From: Sanderia malayensis
Lineage: Eukaryota; Cnidaria; Scyphozoa; Semaeostomeae; Pelagiidae
Assembly (NCBI GenBank): GCA_013076295.1
Contig: RQOL01000618.1
Span: 4,216,001-4,280,000, forward strand
DNA: 64,000 bases
Direction of reading: 5' to 3'
Below, one piece after another: positions 35,035 through 46,700 of this stretch. Every line of letters begins with the position of its first letter. The first letter of the stretch is position 1. Position numbers and translations under genes: made by a program. The notes under the pieces are model-generated. The model saw only the letters and a program-made list of their open reading frames with translations, made no database searches and was not told where the DNA came from.

Positions 35035-38000
35035 GCAACATTGATGCTTATATTATTTTTATTTTACATTCATCACTGTCACCATCGTAGTCATGGTCAT
35101 TTCATTAATTAAACCATGCATTGAAATGAACTGACTTTTCAAGCAAAAGCTATTAGCAGGTGGAGATCGTGTTTCTATGGAGACTGCATTTCTTCACTGA
35201 ATTCACTGAAAGACGCCCACAGTTCCGTTTATTGCACAATTCACTGGTCATCCAAAAAATTCTCATCTGAATGTATTCTAGTTATATTGGGGCCTTTCGA
35301 TTCAACTACTGTTTCCACCGTGCTATTAAGTGTGCGAGCTCAATCCAAACTACTATTCTGTTTTATCTTATATTTTCCTTCTTGCTTCAGCACTCTGCAA
35401 CCTTATCCAAAATACAAGACATGTGGGTCTTGAAAATTCATTTTTGGAAACCAAAGCTTCTCTAATTGACGATTATCTGCTGACGACGATTACTCTAATC
35501 TGCTTTTATCGCATTTATTGACATGCAAGCCATGCAAGAAAGTTGCTGAGCTGTGCTTAAGGCCTCTCGTTTTTGCTCAAATCTACTTTCGGATTGTTGA
35601 TCCGAAAACTAATGAGGCTAATCCGTTTGGGCCAGTTTCTGCTTATGAGCCTGTGCCTTCGTTAATCTGTTTTTTGATTGATAATCTAAAGGCAAATACG
35701 GACCAATATCAGACCGGCTTAAGAATATAGCGAAGTAGATAACTGTGAAGATTACTGAAGACTGAGTAATAAGATAGCTGAAAAAACTTAAATAATTTTT
35801 TGATGAAATCTACGAATTTCTCGGGTTTCTTGAAAAACTTAAAGGTTACTCAAAGGGACAGGAAACCTTGAAAGGTTTTGATAATGTCCAATTCAAAGAT
35901 ATCCATTTGGATTGAGCATTTTCAAAGAATCAATATTATATTTTAATTCGCATCCTTTAAGGCAGGTGCTATTGTCGTTTTAAAACGAAGGTACATTAAA
36001 TAACTAGAAATGTTTTAAAACAGGTCGTAATAGATGAACATTTACATTTACAGAATTTATTACAAAGTGTCATTTATTTTCATAGAGGCTATTCAAAGAC
36101 AAGCTCGCCAATTCTAACCATACCTGTAGTTGTAGTTGTAAACACAGCAGCAATGAATACTTCAAGATTAGCTTCAATTCAGCAACTTTTTGCAAACAGA
36201 AAATCATTCACATTTAAGATGTAAGCTTAATCAAATCGTGGGATTATAATTGTAGCAAGAAACAAACTCTGCCAAATGTTCAGAATTTTCAGCCTTGTTC
36301 TAATCTGTTCTTCGTCATTACACAATCGATCAAAAGTTATTTCAACTCTGTATTCACCAATGTATCTTATTATTTATTCATTACATTCCTTTGAATTTCT
36401 TTTACGACTTTACATTTTCCTTCACCGCCAACCATTTCCATGTGTTATTAGTCAATTCATATTACCTATCTTCAAAATATCCTCTGTAATTATATCTATC
36501 ATTTTTTGTTTCATCACTTGATTTGTCGATATTTTGGTTTTTTTATCCTGCATTCATTCTATATGTGCATGGCTCTGTTAGATTTTAAGCTGCAATTACA
36601 AAAAGCTCATGTTCAACCTTCTCTGCCTTGCAACCCTATGTCTATAATCAACTAATCCCTTTTTCAGTTATTTCTTCAATTAAATAACTCTCCCTTCTTT
36701 GAAATAAGCTTTAATGCGTGCTAAGCATGATTACGCATTTTACTGCAACCTCAAGCTTCGAGTTTTCTCTCCCCTTCCCGCAAAAAATTGTCCTCTAATT
36801 CTCAGCATTTAAAACACACAAGTTGTCTTCGGTTCTCCCAAGAGATATATCAACAGAGTTATTAACACTTGCTTAAACTATGATTGCACGGCTCTAACTA
36901 CAAGTTGCAATAATTTGATTTCAAAAAATCTAACATTAAGGGTCATAGCTTGCTTTGCTTAAGGTAGCTACAAAATTGTGTTATAATTGAATTTTTTGTC
37001 CTCTTGAGAGGCCTGTCAATTTTTGAAAATCCTATGTGAAAAGTCTTTGCCTACAAAAGTCTCTATCAATAGCGTGGCTTTGCTCATTGGGACAAGAATA
37101 TAGCTATGAGATTTTCTAAAACCTAGTTTAATTGAAATTGGAAGGATTATCTATCTTTGATCAATCCCAGAAACATTCATACGAAAAGATCCATTAAACA
37201 ATTTGGCAGCAAACTTTTGTCAATGCTTATCACCTACGAAATAAAAGCAAGAAAGTAACTTTAATAATTAATAGTTGCTTAGAAGATCTTAATTCTTTTT
37301 ACATGTTTGGGCTGTGAATAATTTATCAGTATGGTGAAATGCATTCTATAAATGTTTTGCAGCTGGGCGGCCTCATATTGAAATTGAAATTTCTTTTTCA
37401 TGCATATATTGAGATTTTAATCACGGGCCCTGGTGCGAATTATATTATCGCAATTTAATTACGTAACAGACATTTGTTTGGAAATAAAATTGAACAGTGC
37501 TCGACAATATATTGAAGAAAATATGTTATCCAGATGAAAACGATCTGAAAGTCCTAAGTTTTCGCATTTTAAATTTGCCCACCAGTCTTTATTTCTCACA
37601 GCTTTCAAACTTGCGCATGCAAAAAGTGTACAGGATGGTGAACGATTCAACTTAAAAAAATTATATTTTTTAACCGCTTTTTTTGAATACTAGTAACCTC
37701 TTTATAAGATCTTCTTACTTGTGTTTCTTTATTAGGAAAGCTATCTAAGTCCTTTACATTTTGACTCTTATATTTTTTCTGTTTCACTTATTGCTTTAAA
37801 AGATTTCAGCCACCTTTGTTGTGTCAGCTTCCAAGTACTCATTTCAAAGTCTGCTTTGTGGAAAGTTTAGAAGGAAATAATGATGCTACAAAATTGATAG
37901 AAAATAGAGAGATATCAACCGTAGATCTCGTGGTTTTTACAACGAAATAAATGTTTGGAGGCCTATGTTTACAGTCTTTGTGCAATAGCTTATTGCGTGA

Positions 38001-38618
38001 AGTTAGGAAGCGAGCAATGGGCAACACGTAATCGATAATTTACCAAAGTAAGAAATCGCTTTTCAAAGTTTTATCACGACTCTGGTAGGAAAATGGAAAC
38101 TTTTGTGGGCATGCGCATAGATCGCCTTTTTTGTGCAGCGAAAAAATAGCACAACTCGAATTTGAATTCACATACGGGATCAGATTAGACCAACAAAAAC
38201 AGTCAAAAGATTTCTTTGAGACCTTGAATTGAAAAGAAACTACAGGAAAGAGTTTTCTTTTTGTCAGTTATATTTGGCATTTACGATTCCATGTTGTTGT
38301 GGAGCACAAAATTTCACGACGAATCATGAATAATGGAATAGTAGCGTGAATCATTCTTTGAAATCGTAAATTCAGAACCTGCTCTTTGAATTGAGCTTTG
38401 TTGTAAATACAAGTAATCATTAGTGATCCTAAATCACCCTTGAACATGGGGAAAGATCTTTGATTGTTCCGTTACGTATGATTGTATGTATGCTCAACAG
38501 GTTATGCAGAAGTGTGATTATACTTTCATGATTAATAAACTATAGCTTCACAGAATAGGAGCTGCTCTTCATTGAATATTTATTTTAATTACGTTGGCTA
38601 TATCACATAGATAGCACA
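35035..38618. other. Long intergenic region, no supported gene
   Basis: About 3.6 kb of AT-rich DNA between divergently read genes. It should contain both promoters. Short open frames (for example 35271-35521, 35518-35730, 36276-36521) have no domain and no convincing splice sites. Confidence 0.45.
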
Positions 38619-38990
38619 ATGTTGAAGAGAAAAAGTTGTGATATTTCAGCAGAAAAACCGCACCAAGCGGGCATCAAAATACCTTTTATTGCGAAACGAA
38701 TACAGTTGAGATCGTTATTCCATGTCAAGCACAAATCCAAGAAGCAAACAGGTGATAATAAGGATAGTCATAAGAATGAGGAAGAAGCTTTGCAATTTTT
38801 GGATGCAATCATAAACTCTGAAGGTACTTCGTCAGGAAATAATGATGTTAACCACAGTACAAATAGGAGCATATTTGATCTATTTGACGCAAATCCAATG
38901 AACCCTGAACGCATTGAGAAAGATGAAAAAAGAGTTGAACGTATTCAGTATTCAAGCATAAAGGGATTCGACAATTTCATGTTGTATTGA
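38619..38990 (+). CDS. Small hypothetical protein, 123 residues
   Basis: A single open frame from ATG to TGA with protein-like composition: a basic N-terminal third (RKSCDISAEKPHQAG, then KRIQLRSLFHVKHKSKK), an acidic middle (NEEEALQFLDAIINSEG) and a charged end (NPERIEKDEKRVERIQ). I do not recognise it. It stops about 100 bp before the inverted-repeat element that separates it from NOC4L, so before that insertion it would have ended very close to the NOC4L start. It could be a single-exon gene, or an exon with splice sites I did not detect. Confidence 0.45.
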   Translation: MLKRKSCDISAEKPHQAGIKIPFIAKRIQLRSLFHVKHKSKKQTGDNKDSHKNEEEALQFLDAIINSEGTSSGNNDVNHSTNRSIFDLFDANPMNPERIEKDEKRVERIQYSSIKGFDNFMLY

Positions 38991-39096
38991 TTCATATATA
39001 TTAGATTGAGCCTCAGACTTGATGGGCTCGAACGCAAAATGGTATGAGCACAGCAACAACAACAAGGACAACGTGGGATGGAGCGATTTTCACGTG

Positions 39097-40982
39097 CTCT
39101 TCAAGACTACATCCCATTCAGGTCTGGATTCACATTCAGATTCGCCGACCCAGCTCCATATTCGGGAGGGATTATCGTCCCATTCAGGTTCGGATTCGAC
39201 TAAAATTGCCATTTCTCAATAAATACTGGCTAGATTTGCAAGATTTTTTCGCAGAAGCCAGAAGAATTGGATGCCCTGCTGTTGCAGTTGAAATTTGTGC
39301 AAAATATATCGTAATAACGGCGTAGAAGTCTAGATTCAGATTCAAAATTCGCAGCGGGATATTCGTCCCATTCAGGTTCGGATTCGACAAAAATTGCCAT
39401 TTCTCAATAAATACTGGCCAGATTTGCAAGATTTTTTCACAGAAGCTAGAGGAATTGGATGCCCTGCTCTTGAAGTTGAAATTGGTGCAAAATATATCGT
39501 AATAACGGCGTAGAAGCCTAGATTCAGATTCAAAATTCGCAGCATGATCATTTTCGTCCCATTCAGGTTCGGATTCGACAAAAATTGCTATTTCTCAATA
39601 AATACTGGCTACATTTGCAAGATTTTTTCACAGAGGCTAGAAGAATTAGATGCCCCACTGTTGCAGTAAAATTGGTCCAAAATATATCGTATTAACGGCG
39701 TAGAAGCGTAGATTCAGATTCAAAATTCGCAGCGGGATATTTGTCCCATTCAGGTTCTGATTCGACAAAAATTGCCATTTCCCATTAAATACTGGCTACA
39801 TTTGCAAGATTTTTTCACATAAGCTAGAAGAATTGGATGCCCCACTGTTGCAGTAAAATTGGTCCAAAATATATCGTAATAACGGCGTAGAAGCGTAGAT
39901 TCAGATTCAAAATTCACAGCATGATCATTTTCGTCCCATTCAGGTTCGGATTCGCCAAAAACTTCCATTTCTCAATAAATGCTTAAATGCTGGCCACATT
40001 TGCATATTTTTTTTTACAGAAGCTAGAGGAATTGGATGCCCTGCGGTTGCAGGTGAAATTGGTACAAAATATGTTGTAATAGCGGCGTAGAAGAGTAGAT
40101 TCAGATTCAGAATTTGCTTAGGCCAAATGTTCCGAGGTAGAACAACAACAAAAATAACGGGATGGCAACAACAACAACATAACAAATCAGTAGTAAAACT
40201 TTATACGGGCTTTATACAAATGGTTTTAATTATTTGCTGGAAATTATTATGATCTGTAGGAACAGGTCTTGCAATGCAGATATTAGTAAAAATTAACAGT
40301 GTAAAATAAAGATGCATTCGTTAGAAAATTCCAAGCTACAACATCATAGTCGTTTGCAAATAAATATTTTTTATAGCATTTCAATTGATTGATTTCATTG
40401 CATGGTTTTACTTTGTGTCTTTATCAAAATTTACAAGCATTATTTTAGTCCATTGTTTGTTTCAGTCGCTTTGCATGCATCATTTTGTAAAATGAAATAA
40501 AATACGGGTTATTTTCACATCAGTCCGTATATAGCTCCGAAACTTTTCAACCTGCTTTGAGAAATGAAAAATTTATGCACATATGTAATGTTAAAAGATG
40601 TGTAATGTAATTGGGGAAGTAACAATGTTGAACATTCCATTCTTCTTGGAATAAACTTTAAGCAACTTCAATGAATTTCATGTTTGAAGCCTTTAAAAAT
40701 TAAATTAGCCAACATGTACAAAATTAAGTAAAAAATATAGAAGTAAATGTAGTTCTTATATCCTATTATATTATTAATTTTGATGTTTTAATTTTCTTTA
40801 ATTGAATTGATTTCATAGAATGATAGAATGATTTAAAAATTAAATTGAATTGAATGACATCGAAACACGTGCCTTTTCTCGAATCCGAACCTGAATGGGA
40901 CGATAATCCCTCGCGAATATGAAACTGGGTCTGCGAATCTGAATGTGAAACCAGACCTGGATGGGAACAGGTCTCTTCAAGA
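39097..40982. mobile_element. 1,866-bp inverted-repeat element with 10-bp target duplication, abutting the NOC4L start codon
   Basis: The direct repeat CTCTTCAAGA flanks it at 39097-39106 and 40973-40982. The ends (about 39107-39202 and 40876-40972) are inverted repeats of about 90 bp with roughly nine in ten positions matching (AGGTCTGGATTCACATTCAG against AGGTCTGGTTTCACATTCAG). The left two thirds of the interior is a tandem array; the right third is AT-rich and non-coding. No transposase is seen. Long TIRs with a 9-11 bp duplication fit a Mutator-like or foldback non-autonomous element. Confidence 0.82.
39180..40130. repeat. Tandem array of about 190-bp units inside the inverted-repeat element
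   Basis: Five imperfect units, marked by CGGCGTAGAAG near 39318, 39506, 39696, 39883 and 40082 (spacing about 187-199 bp) and by CCCATTCAGGTTCGGATTCG. Each unit repeats part of the terminal inverted repeat, so the array probably grew from the element's own end. Confidence 0.88.
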
Positions 40983-43224
40983 ATGGCGTGTGAAGGCCAA
41001 ACTGTTGATCCTGAAGAAAAAACCAATTTGATACTTGAAAACCGCAAAAACTCCAATTATTTGGTGGATCTGTTGGAGTTGTTAGAATCAGAGGAACAGG
41101 ATGATATCTGCAAAGCTATTTCATGCCTTGGAATTGTCTTTAAGGAGTTTCTTAAAAGAAGAATTTGGCATGAACAACTTGAAAGCTCGACTGGCCTAAG
41201 TCAAGAATCGGAGAATTTTGAAGATTCTGGTACGACTGGAGATGTTTCTAAACAGGATGCAGAGAGAGTATTTGCAAATTGGCTACACGATAAATATCTC
41301 CTATTTGTTAAAACTTTGATTGGCTTGTTGACGCATTCTTCAAAGGATGTCCAAAAGAAATCCTTACACAGATTAATGCAACTTCTTTTGTCCGATTATC
41401 AAGCTATAACAAGCAGTCCAAATTACGATGAAACCAAACCGTATTTTCCAAATACATTGTTTGCTAGGATAGTATCAGGATTCGTTGCGAAAGATGTCCC
41501 TAATAAGAATTCTTTTTTAAAGACTTTTAATGAATATCTTTCATACACTGATATTCAGTTTTATACTCTAAAGAATCTTAATAAGATACTTGGTGGTGCT
41601 AAGTTCGAAAAGAAAGAAAGTAGAAAGCATTTTGCATGTGAACTATTGCTCAAGATAACGTCAGGAAAAGATAGTGAAGATTCTGAGAAGCTCTTTATTA
41701 AAAATCATCCAGATAAAGAGAAGTTCTCCTGGGAGAGCAAGGAGAAATTAAAAGCATTCACTGATACATGGCTATCTTTGCTTCGCTCTCAATTGCCACA
41801 TGAAAGCTTGAAGAAAGTGTTGCTAAAGCTTCATGAAGATGTCATACCCTATATGCAAGATCCTAAACTGTTAATAGACTTTCTCACTGACGCTTATGAC
41901 ATTGAAGGCCCAATTTCCCTGCTCGCTTTGAATGGGCTTTTCATTCTTATTCAGCAGCATAATTTAGACTATCCTGATTTTTTCAAGAAGCTCTACCATC
42001 TAATCAATCCGGAGACATTTGAACTGGCCTACAGAGAGCGATTCTTTGTTCTAACAGATCTGTTTTTGACATCAACAAACCTTCCTGCCTACGTAGTTGC
42101 TGCTTTTGTCAAGCGATTTGCCAGACTCAGCTTAACTGCGTCCCCGGATAGCATTAAAATCATCTTGGCATTGATTGAGAATCTGATGAAACGTCATCCC
42201 AGCTGCAAGCTTCTTATACATAGAAAGGTAACTGTATACGTTTGAAAGCACCAGAACTTCTCCCACCCACATCTCAATCAACACCATCATATCTAAATTG
42301 GCATAGCCAGGGGGGGGCTTAATTCAAATTAATTAAAAATCTTGCTTTTAAAGTGGGGTTTATTAGATAGGGGGACTTTGCAGCATGTAAAAATTGTGTA
42401 ACAATTGAAAGGTGGAGGGTATACTTCACTTGTAGCAAAATATATAATATTGCTATTAAAATATATTTAACCACTTATCAAGCCCTGCCTACATCTCTGC
42501 ATCTCTATCATTAACTTTATTTTCAGTTTCTTTTTATTTTTTATATTTATTTTTATTTAACATTAACTTTAATATTAACTATATTTAACTTTATCATAGT
42601 GATTTCTTTTATCACCATTGTTAATACAACCCATATCATCCTGTTCTCTCAATATTATTATCATGTTTTCTCAATATAACCCAGAGCATCAGTTTTTTCA
42701 ATATTATTATCTTCACCTTCATCATTTTTGTTAACATTTTGTCCATCATGATTTTAATTTTCATCATTATTTCTATTTACAATTGATATATTTGCATTGT
42801 TGCTGAACAAGTCTACTTGTATAAATACGGTTTCTATTATTATTATATCATAATAATACAAAGCTATCTTTCTTTGCAGCAGAAAAGCACAGAAGATTCA
42901 GCAACAGATGAACAACCCGATCCGTACAAACACGACGAAGTTGACCCAGCTAAATGCAACGCTATTAACAGCTCTTTGTGGGAGCTGAAAACACTAGAAC
43001 AACACTATCATCCCGACATTCAAGAAGCCGTAAAAGTATTCCAACGACCATTCAATAAAGACGAACGAGATATCGCCGAATTATTGCAACAAAATTATGG
43101 AAGTATTTTTGCCGAAGATTTCCACAACTTTGATAAAGAAGACGAGATACCTTTGGCGTTCAAAGCCCAAAGCTTGCTTTTTAATCAGACGGCGTTTGAC
43201 CGTGACATTTGGTCGTTTGAATGA
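40983..43224 (+). CDS. NOC4L: NOC4-like nucleolar complex protein (NOC4L), complete
   Basis: Two exons, 40983-42227 and 42880-43224, joined in phase 0 (donor GTAACT; acceptor CTTTGCAG), encode 529 residues, close to the roughly 516 of the human protein. The CBF/Mak21/Noc family core is clear: LLIDFLTDAYDIEGPISLLA, LNGLFILIQQHNLDYPDFFK, FFVLTDLFLTSTNLPAYVVA and AFVKRFARLSLTASPDSIK. The C-terminus keeps the family's SSLWELKTLEQHYHP block. NOC4 partners NOP14 in the nucleolus for maturation and export of the 40S ribosomal subunit. ATTAAA at 43317-43322 may be its polyadenylation signal. Oddity: the start codon directly follows the target duplication of a 1.87-kb transposon, so the original 5' flank has been displaced. 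Confidence 0.93.
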
Positions 43225-43751
43225 AATTATCGGAATAATATCCTTTGTAATAAGCCACGTTTTCTCTATTTCTATCAACACGTTTCTTCTATTGCTATGC
43301 TGAGTTTGATCTTTATATTAAAGTCCTTTACATCTCAGGCAGCGTTATTTTTATATTAGAAGATAACTTGTTGGAATTTGGTCCGTATCGAGGTTATGCG
43401 AATCCCAGCCTCGCTTTGAGTTTGCAATGCTTTGTTTATTGCTTGGGTTTGCTTAGAGTAAAGGAGCTTCAATCGAGATATTTTTTACCTAAACAGTGAC
43501 AGAACATTTCATTGAAGTTCAAATTCACGAAGGAAAGTTTATAATTGCTTTTCTAATAAACACAACACTTCAGTTATGCGTGTTTGAAAAAGCGCTGATG
43601 AATGGAAATCAATTTTACAGCACAAGTTGTCCGTTTAGTTGTACACGTCAGGTTTTACTATTTGCAAATGTTTGAGTCAATGACTCGTTGAGAATATTTC
43701 ATTAAATTTAACTCGGAGGCCGTTACGCTGGAGGAAAACGCAACAGGGACT
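43225..43751. other. Intergenic between NOC4L and the EH-domain gene
   Basis: AT-rich, about 530 bp. It holds the NOC4L 3' untranslated region and should hold the EH-gene promoter, which I could not localise. Confidence 0.5.
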
Positions 43752-46700
43752 ATGTACGCAGTGAATGAAGGTTAGACAGTAATTTGCTTATTATAATTTA
43801 TTATTGACCAACAAATAAGCACTTGATTCAACTAGCTGAGGCAATGTATCGCACGAAGCGTATTAATTTCACTGTATTAATTAAATTTATCTGTGCTCAA
43901 AATGTTTGCTGAAGTCCCTCTGGATTCATGCTAAATTTTTCTTGGCGCATCGGGTAAAATCCAGTGATATTTCTTGTCAATAGAGCCGTAAGAATAATTG
44001 TAAGCAGTCTGTTTGGAAATCCAAATATGTGCTTTCTTGAAACAACCGGATTAATCCAATGTTTACAGTTGCTGTTAGCTTTACAAGCGTTTCTTTTAGC
44101 ATGCACGATTAAGTTATCAGGAGTGTTTGAGCGAAGTGGTGGATAATGTTCTGCAATCTACAATGTTAACATCAGATCTAGTTTCAGTTGTAGCTAAGAC
44201 TGCTGCAAGAATTTTACTTATAATGCAGAACAGGTCTACGTTTTTCAATAACTTAGTCATATAGTGATCTTGGAAGAAGTAATCATTTATGAAAGTAGCT
44301 CAATCCACTTAAATTGATATGGAGTTGGAGCGTATTATTTTGAATTCAACGAAACCGAGAAATGTTTTATTGAAGTGATATTAAATTGTCCCGCTCACGA
44401 GGTTTTGATTATTTCCCGAAGCCATATATTTTCAATCATGACCTGCAGTTACCAACCTCGTATTGTTTCATGGCTGTTTGAAATGCAAATGCCAGAAGGA
44501 CCTGTTCCTCTTTGTTATTCAAACACTATTGTACACGTCAACTTGAATAGCCTATTTGCATCAAGTCCAAATGTCTGTCCATATCATCAATATGTACAAG
44601 CAAATAGATAATGCTTTTGTCAATATCTTATTCACGAGTTCCTTGCTGTTTGGGGAGTTGTAGATAATTTTCTCATAAATTGTTTCGTACCCCTGGTCAA
44701 GTAGCTAACTTAATCATTATTAGCCGCCCAAGCAAGTCTTTCATATTTAACGTTGTGTTGTGGTGTTGCGTTCACGAGATTTGCCATATTCATAATTAAG
44801 GGCTGGGAGTATACTCGCAGGTTATATTTAGGCTATTTTCATTGGTTGTATTTAGGTTATATATCCATTTTTCTTTCAGCCATTTCAAAAGCGACCCCAG
44901 CAATTATTACTTCACTTATCCTCATAGGTTTAGTATTGCGCCTATCGATAAACAGGTTTTGCCATTTGCTAACGGTCTCATTTAAAGTGATCCTTGGCAT
45001 TATTTCCTTCTTTCAGAGCCTCTGATTGGCGAAGAAGAGAGAATACGACACGATGCATTGTTCTACAGTCAGTACCCGGATGATGGTTTATTGTTATCAG
45101 GTACACTGCTCTCTCATTTCAACTTTCCAATAATTACATGTTGCATAATTGCAGCTAGCTTCTTATCCGGATGCATCGTAAAAGTTGACATGTTCTGTTT
45201 CTTTTTTCAGGCGAGCGGGCCCGCTCTCTATTCATCAAATCGAAACTGCCGTTACCAGACCTCAGCAAAATTTGGTAAGTTCAAGCAGTTGTAATGATGT
45301 CAGATCTGAAATAAGTAACTTTTGACTTCAGCCAACTTTCCTTGCATCTGAGCTTTAGTTAGCTACATTTGCTCTGAATTCGAGGCCTTAGAGAGAATTC
45401 GCTACATTAAATCGAGGCCAAGAGTCAGTCATCCGCGGATATGAGGCTACATTTCATGTGGAGGTCCCAATTTCTTGCTGTAGCAAGGCTCAAGCCATCT
45501 TTTTACAGATGGTCTAAGCGTAATTTATTGTACTTTCTGTATCTTATAGGAAATTGTCAGACGTCACTCGAGATAACATGCTTGACGAAGGAGAATTTGT
45601 CATTGCTATGCATCTCATCCAAAAGAGGCTTTGTGGGAACGAGATTCCTGAGTCTATACCGCCTCATGTAAGGCCGACTTCGCGTCCACTATTGGTCATT
45701 GCTCAAGCCAATCAAAATGAAATTGAAGCATATTCTGCTGTATTTGATTGGCTAAGACAACATGACGAAGATATCCTTTCTAGTGAGTTGAATTTGTTTA
45801 AAGTTTCGCAAGATAAAGTTAATATTGATTCTTAGTTAACGTTGCGTTTACTTTCTGTTGGACTTTCTGTTTGATTGTTACACGTTATTTGAATGGATCA
45901 ATGCAGCAGTTATCATGGACCGTTTAGTATCGAATCACCATTTGGGGACAATGCAGTCATCCGTCTGTATATGCAGGGATGCCATTTCGTGCTGCGCATG
46001 CTAGCATTTTAAGAGTTTCAATTTTTGTTGATTATGGTAATGCTTCTTCGTAGGTGAAGATGTCTTAAGCTTTCTCAACAAGTCGAAACTTCCACCAGAT
46101 GTTCTGGCAAAAATCTGGTAAGCAAGAGCAATTTTGCATCGAAATTTTGATAATTCGAACCCTCCATATGGCGATCTGCCCCGATGATCTAATTATCTAT
46201 ACAGGGACAGAATATATAACGAGCTAAACATTAGGTCCTTATACAAGTGTTTCACGGTTTCATGGTACAATCTATCTGTGGTATATAGTGGACTCTACGG
46301 GTGGTTGTGATACTGTAGCTCCTCAAATAACCCCTCACATTCGAAAAGCCCTCTTTTAGAGAAGCCTTCATCAGGAAAGTCATTCACAAAAATATTGAGG
46401 CCAAGTACATATATAGAAAATGACGTTGTGTAGTGGTGAATGTATTGCAATTAGCAGCGAGTTTCGGTTAAGATTTACGGCAACATTGCATTGTGCAATG
46501 CTGCTTCAAGTTGATGATGTGCTATGTTCTCGTCCTTCTTGGTTCTATGATTAGATATTGACATTACTGAATGTTGCGTCTTTTACCCTGGGGGTCTGAC
46601 CATATATGGTTTTTACTTGCAGGGATCTCTCTGATATTGATCGTGATGGAAGAATAAACAAAGACGAACTGTATATTGCCATTCATCTTACAAGATTTTG

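Noticed and set aside
35518..35730. Short ORF containing an NPF triplet that could bind EH domains
   Set aside because: No evidence that it is coding; no start, splice or domain support.
39180..40130. CRISPR-like array
   Set aside because: Units are about 190 bp with no short direct repeat and unique spacer pattern, and the sequence is eukaryotic.
39019..40185. Several short ORFs on both strands in the 190-bp array
   Set aside because: They are repeats of one another and follow the satellite unit inside a transposon, not genes.
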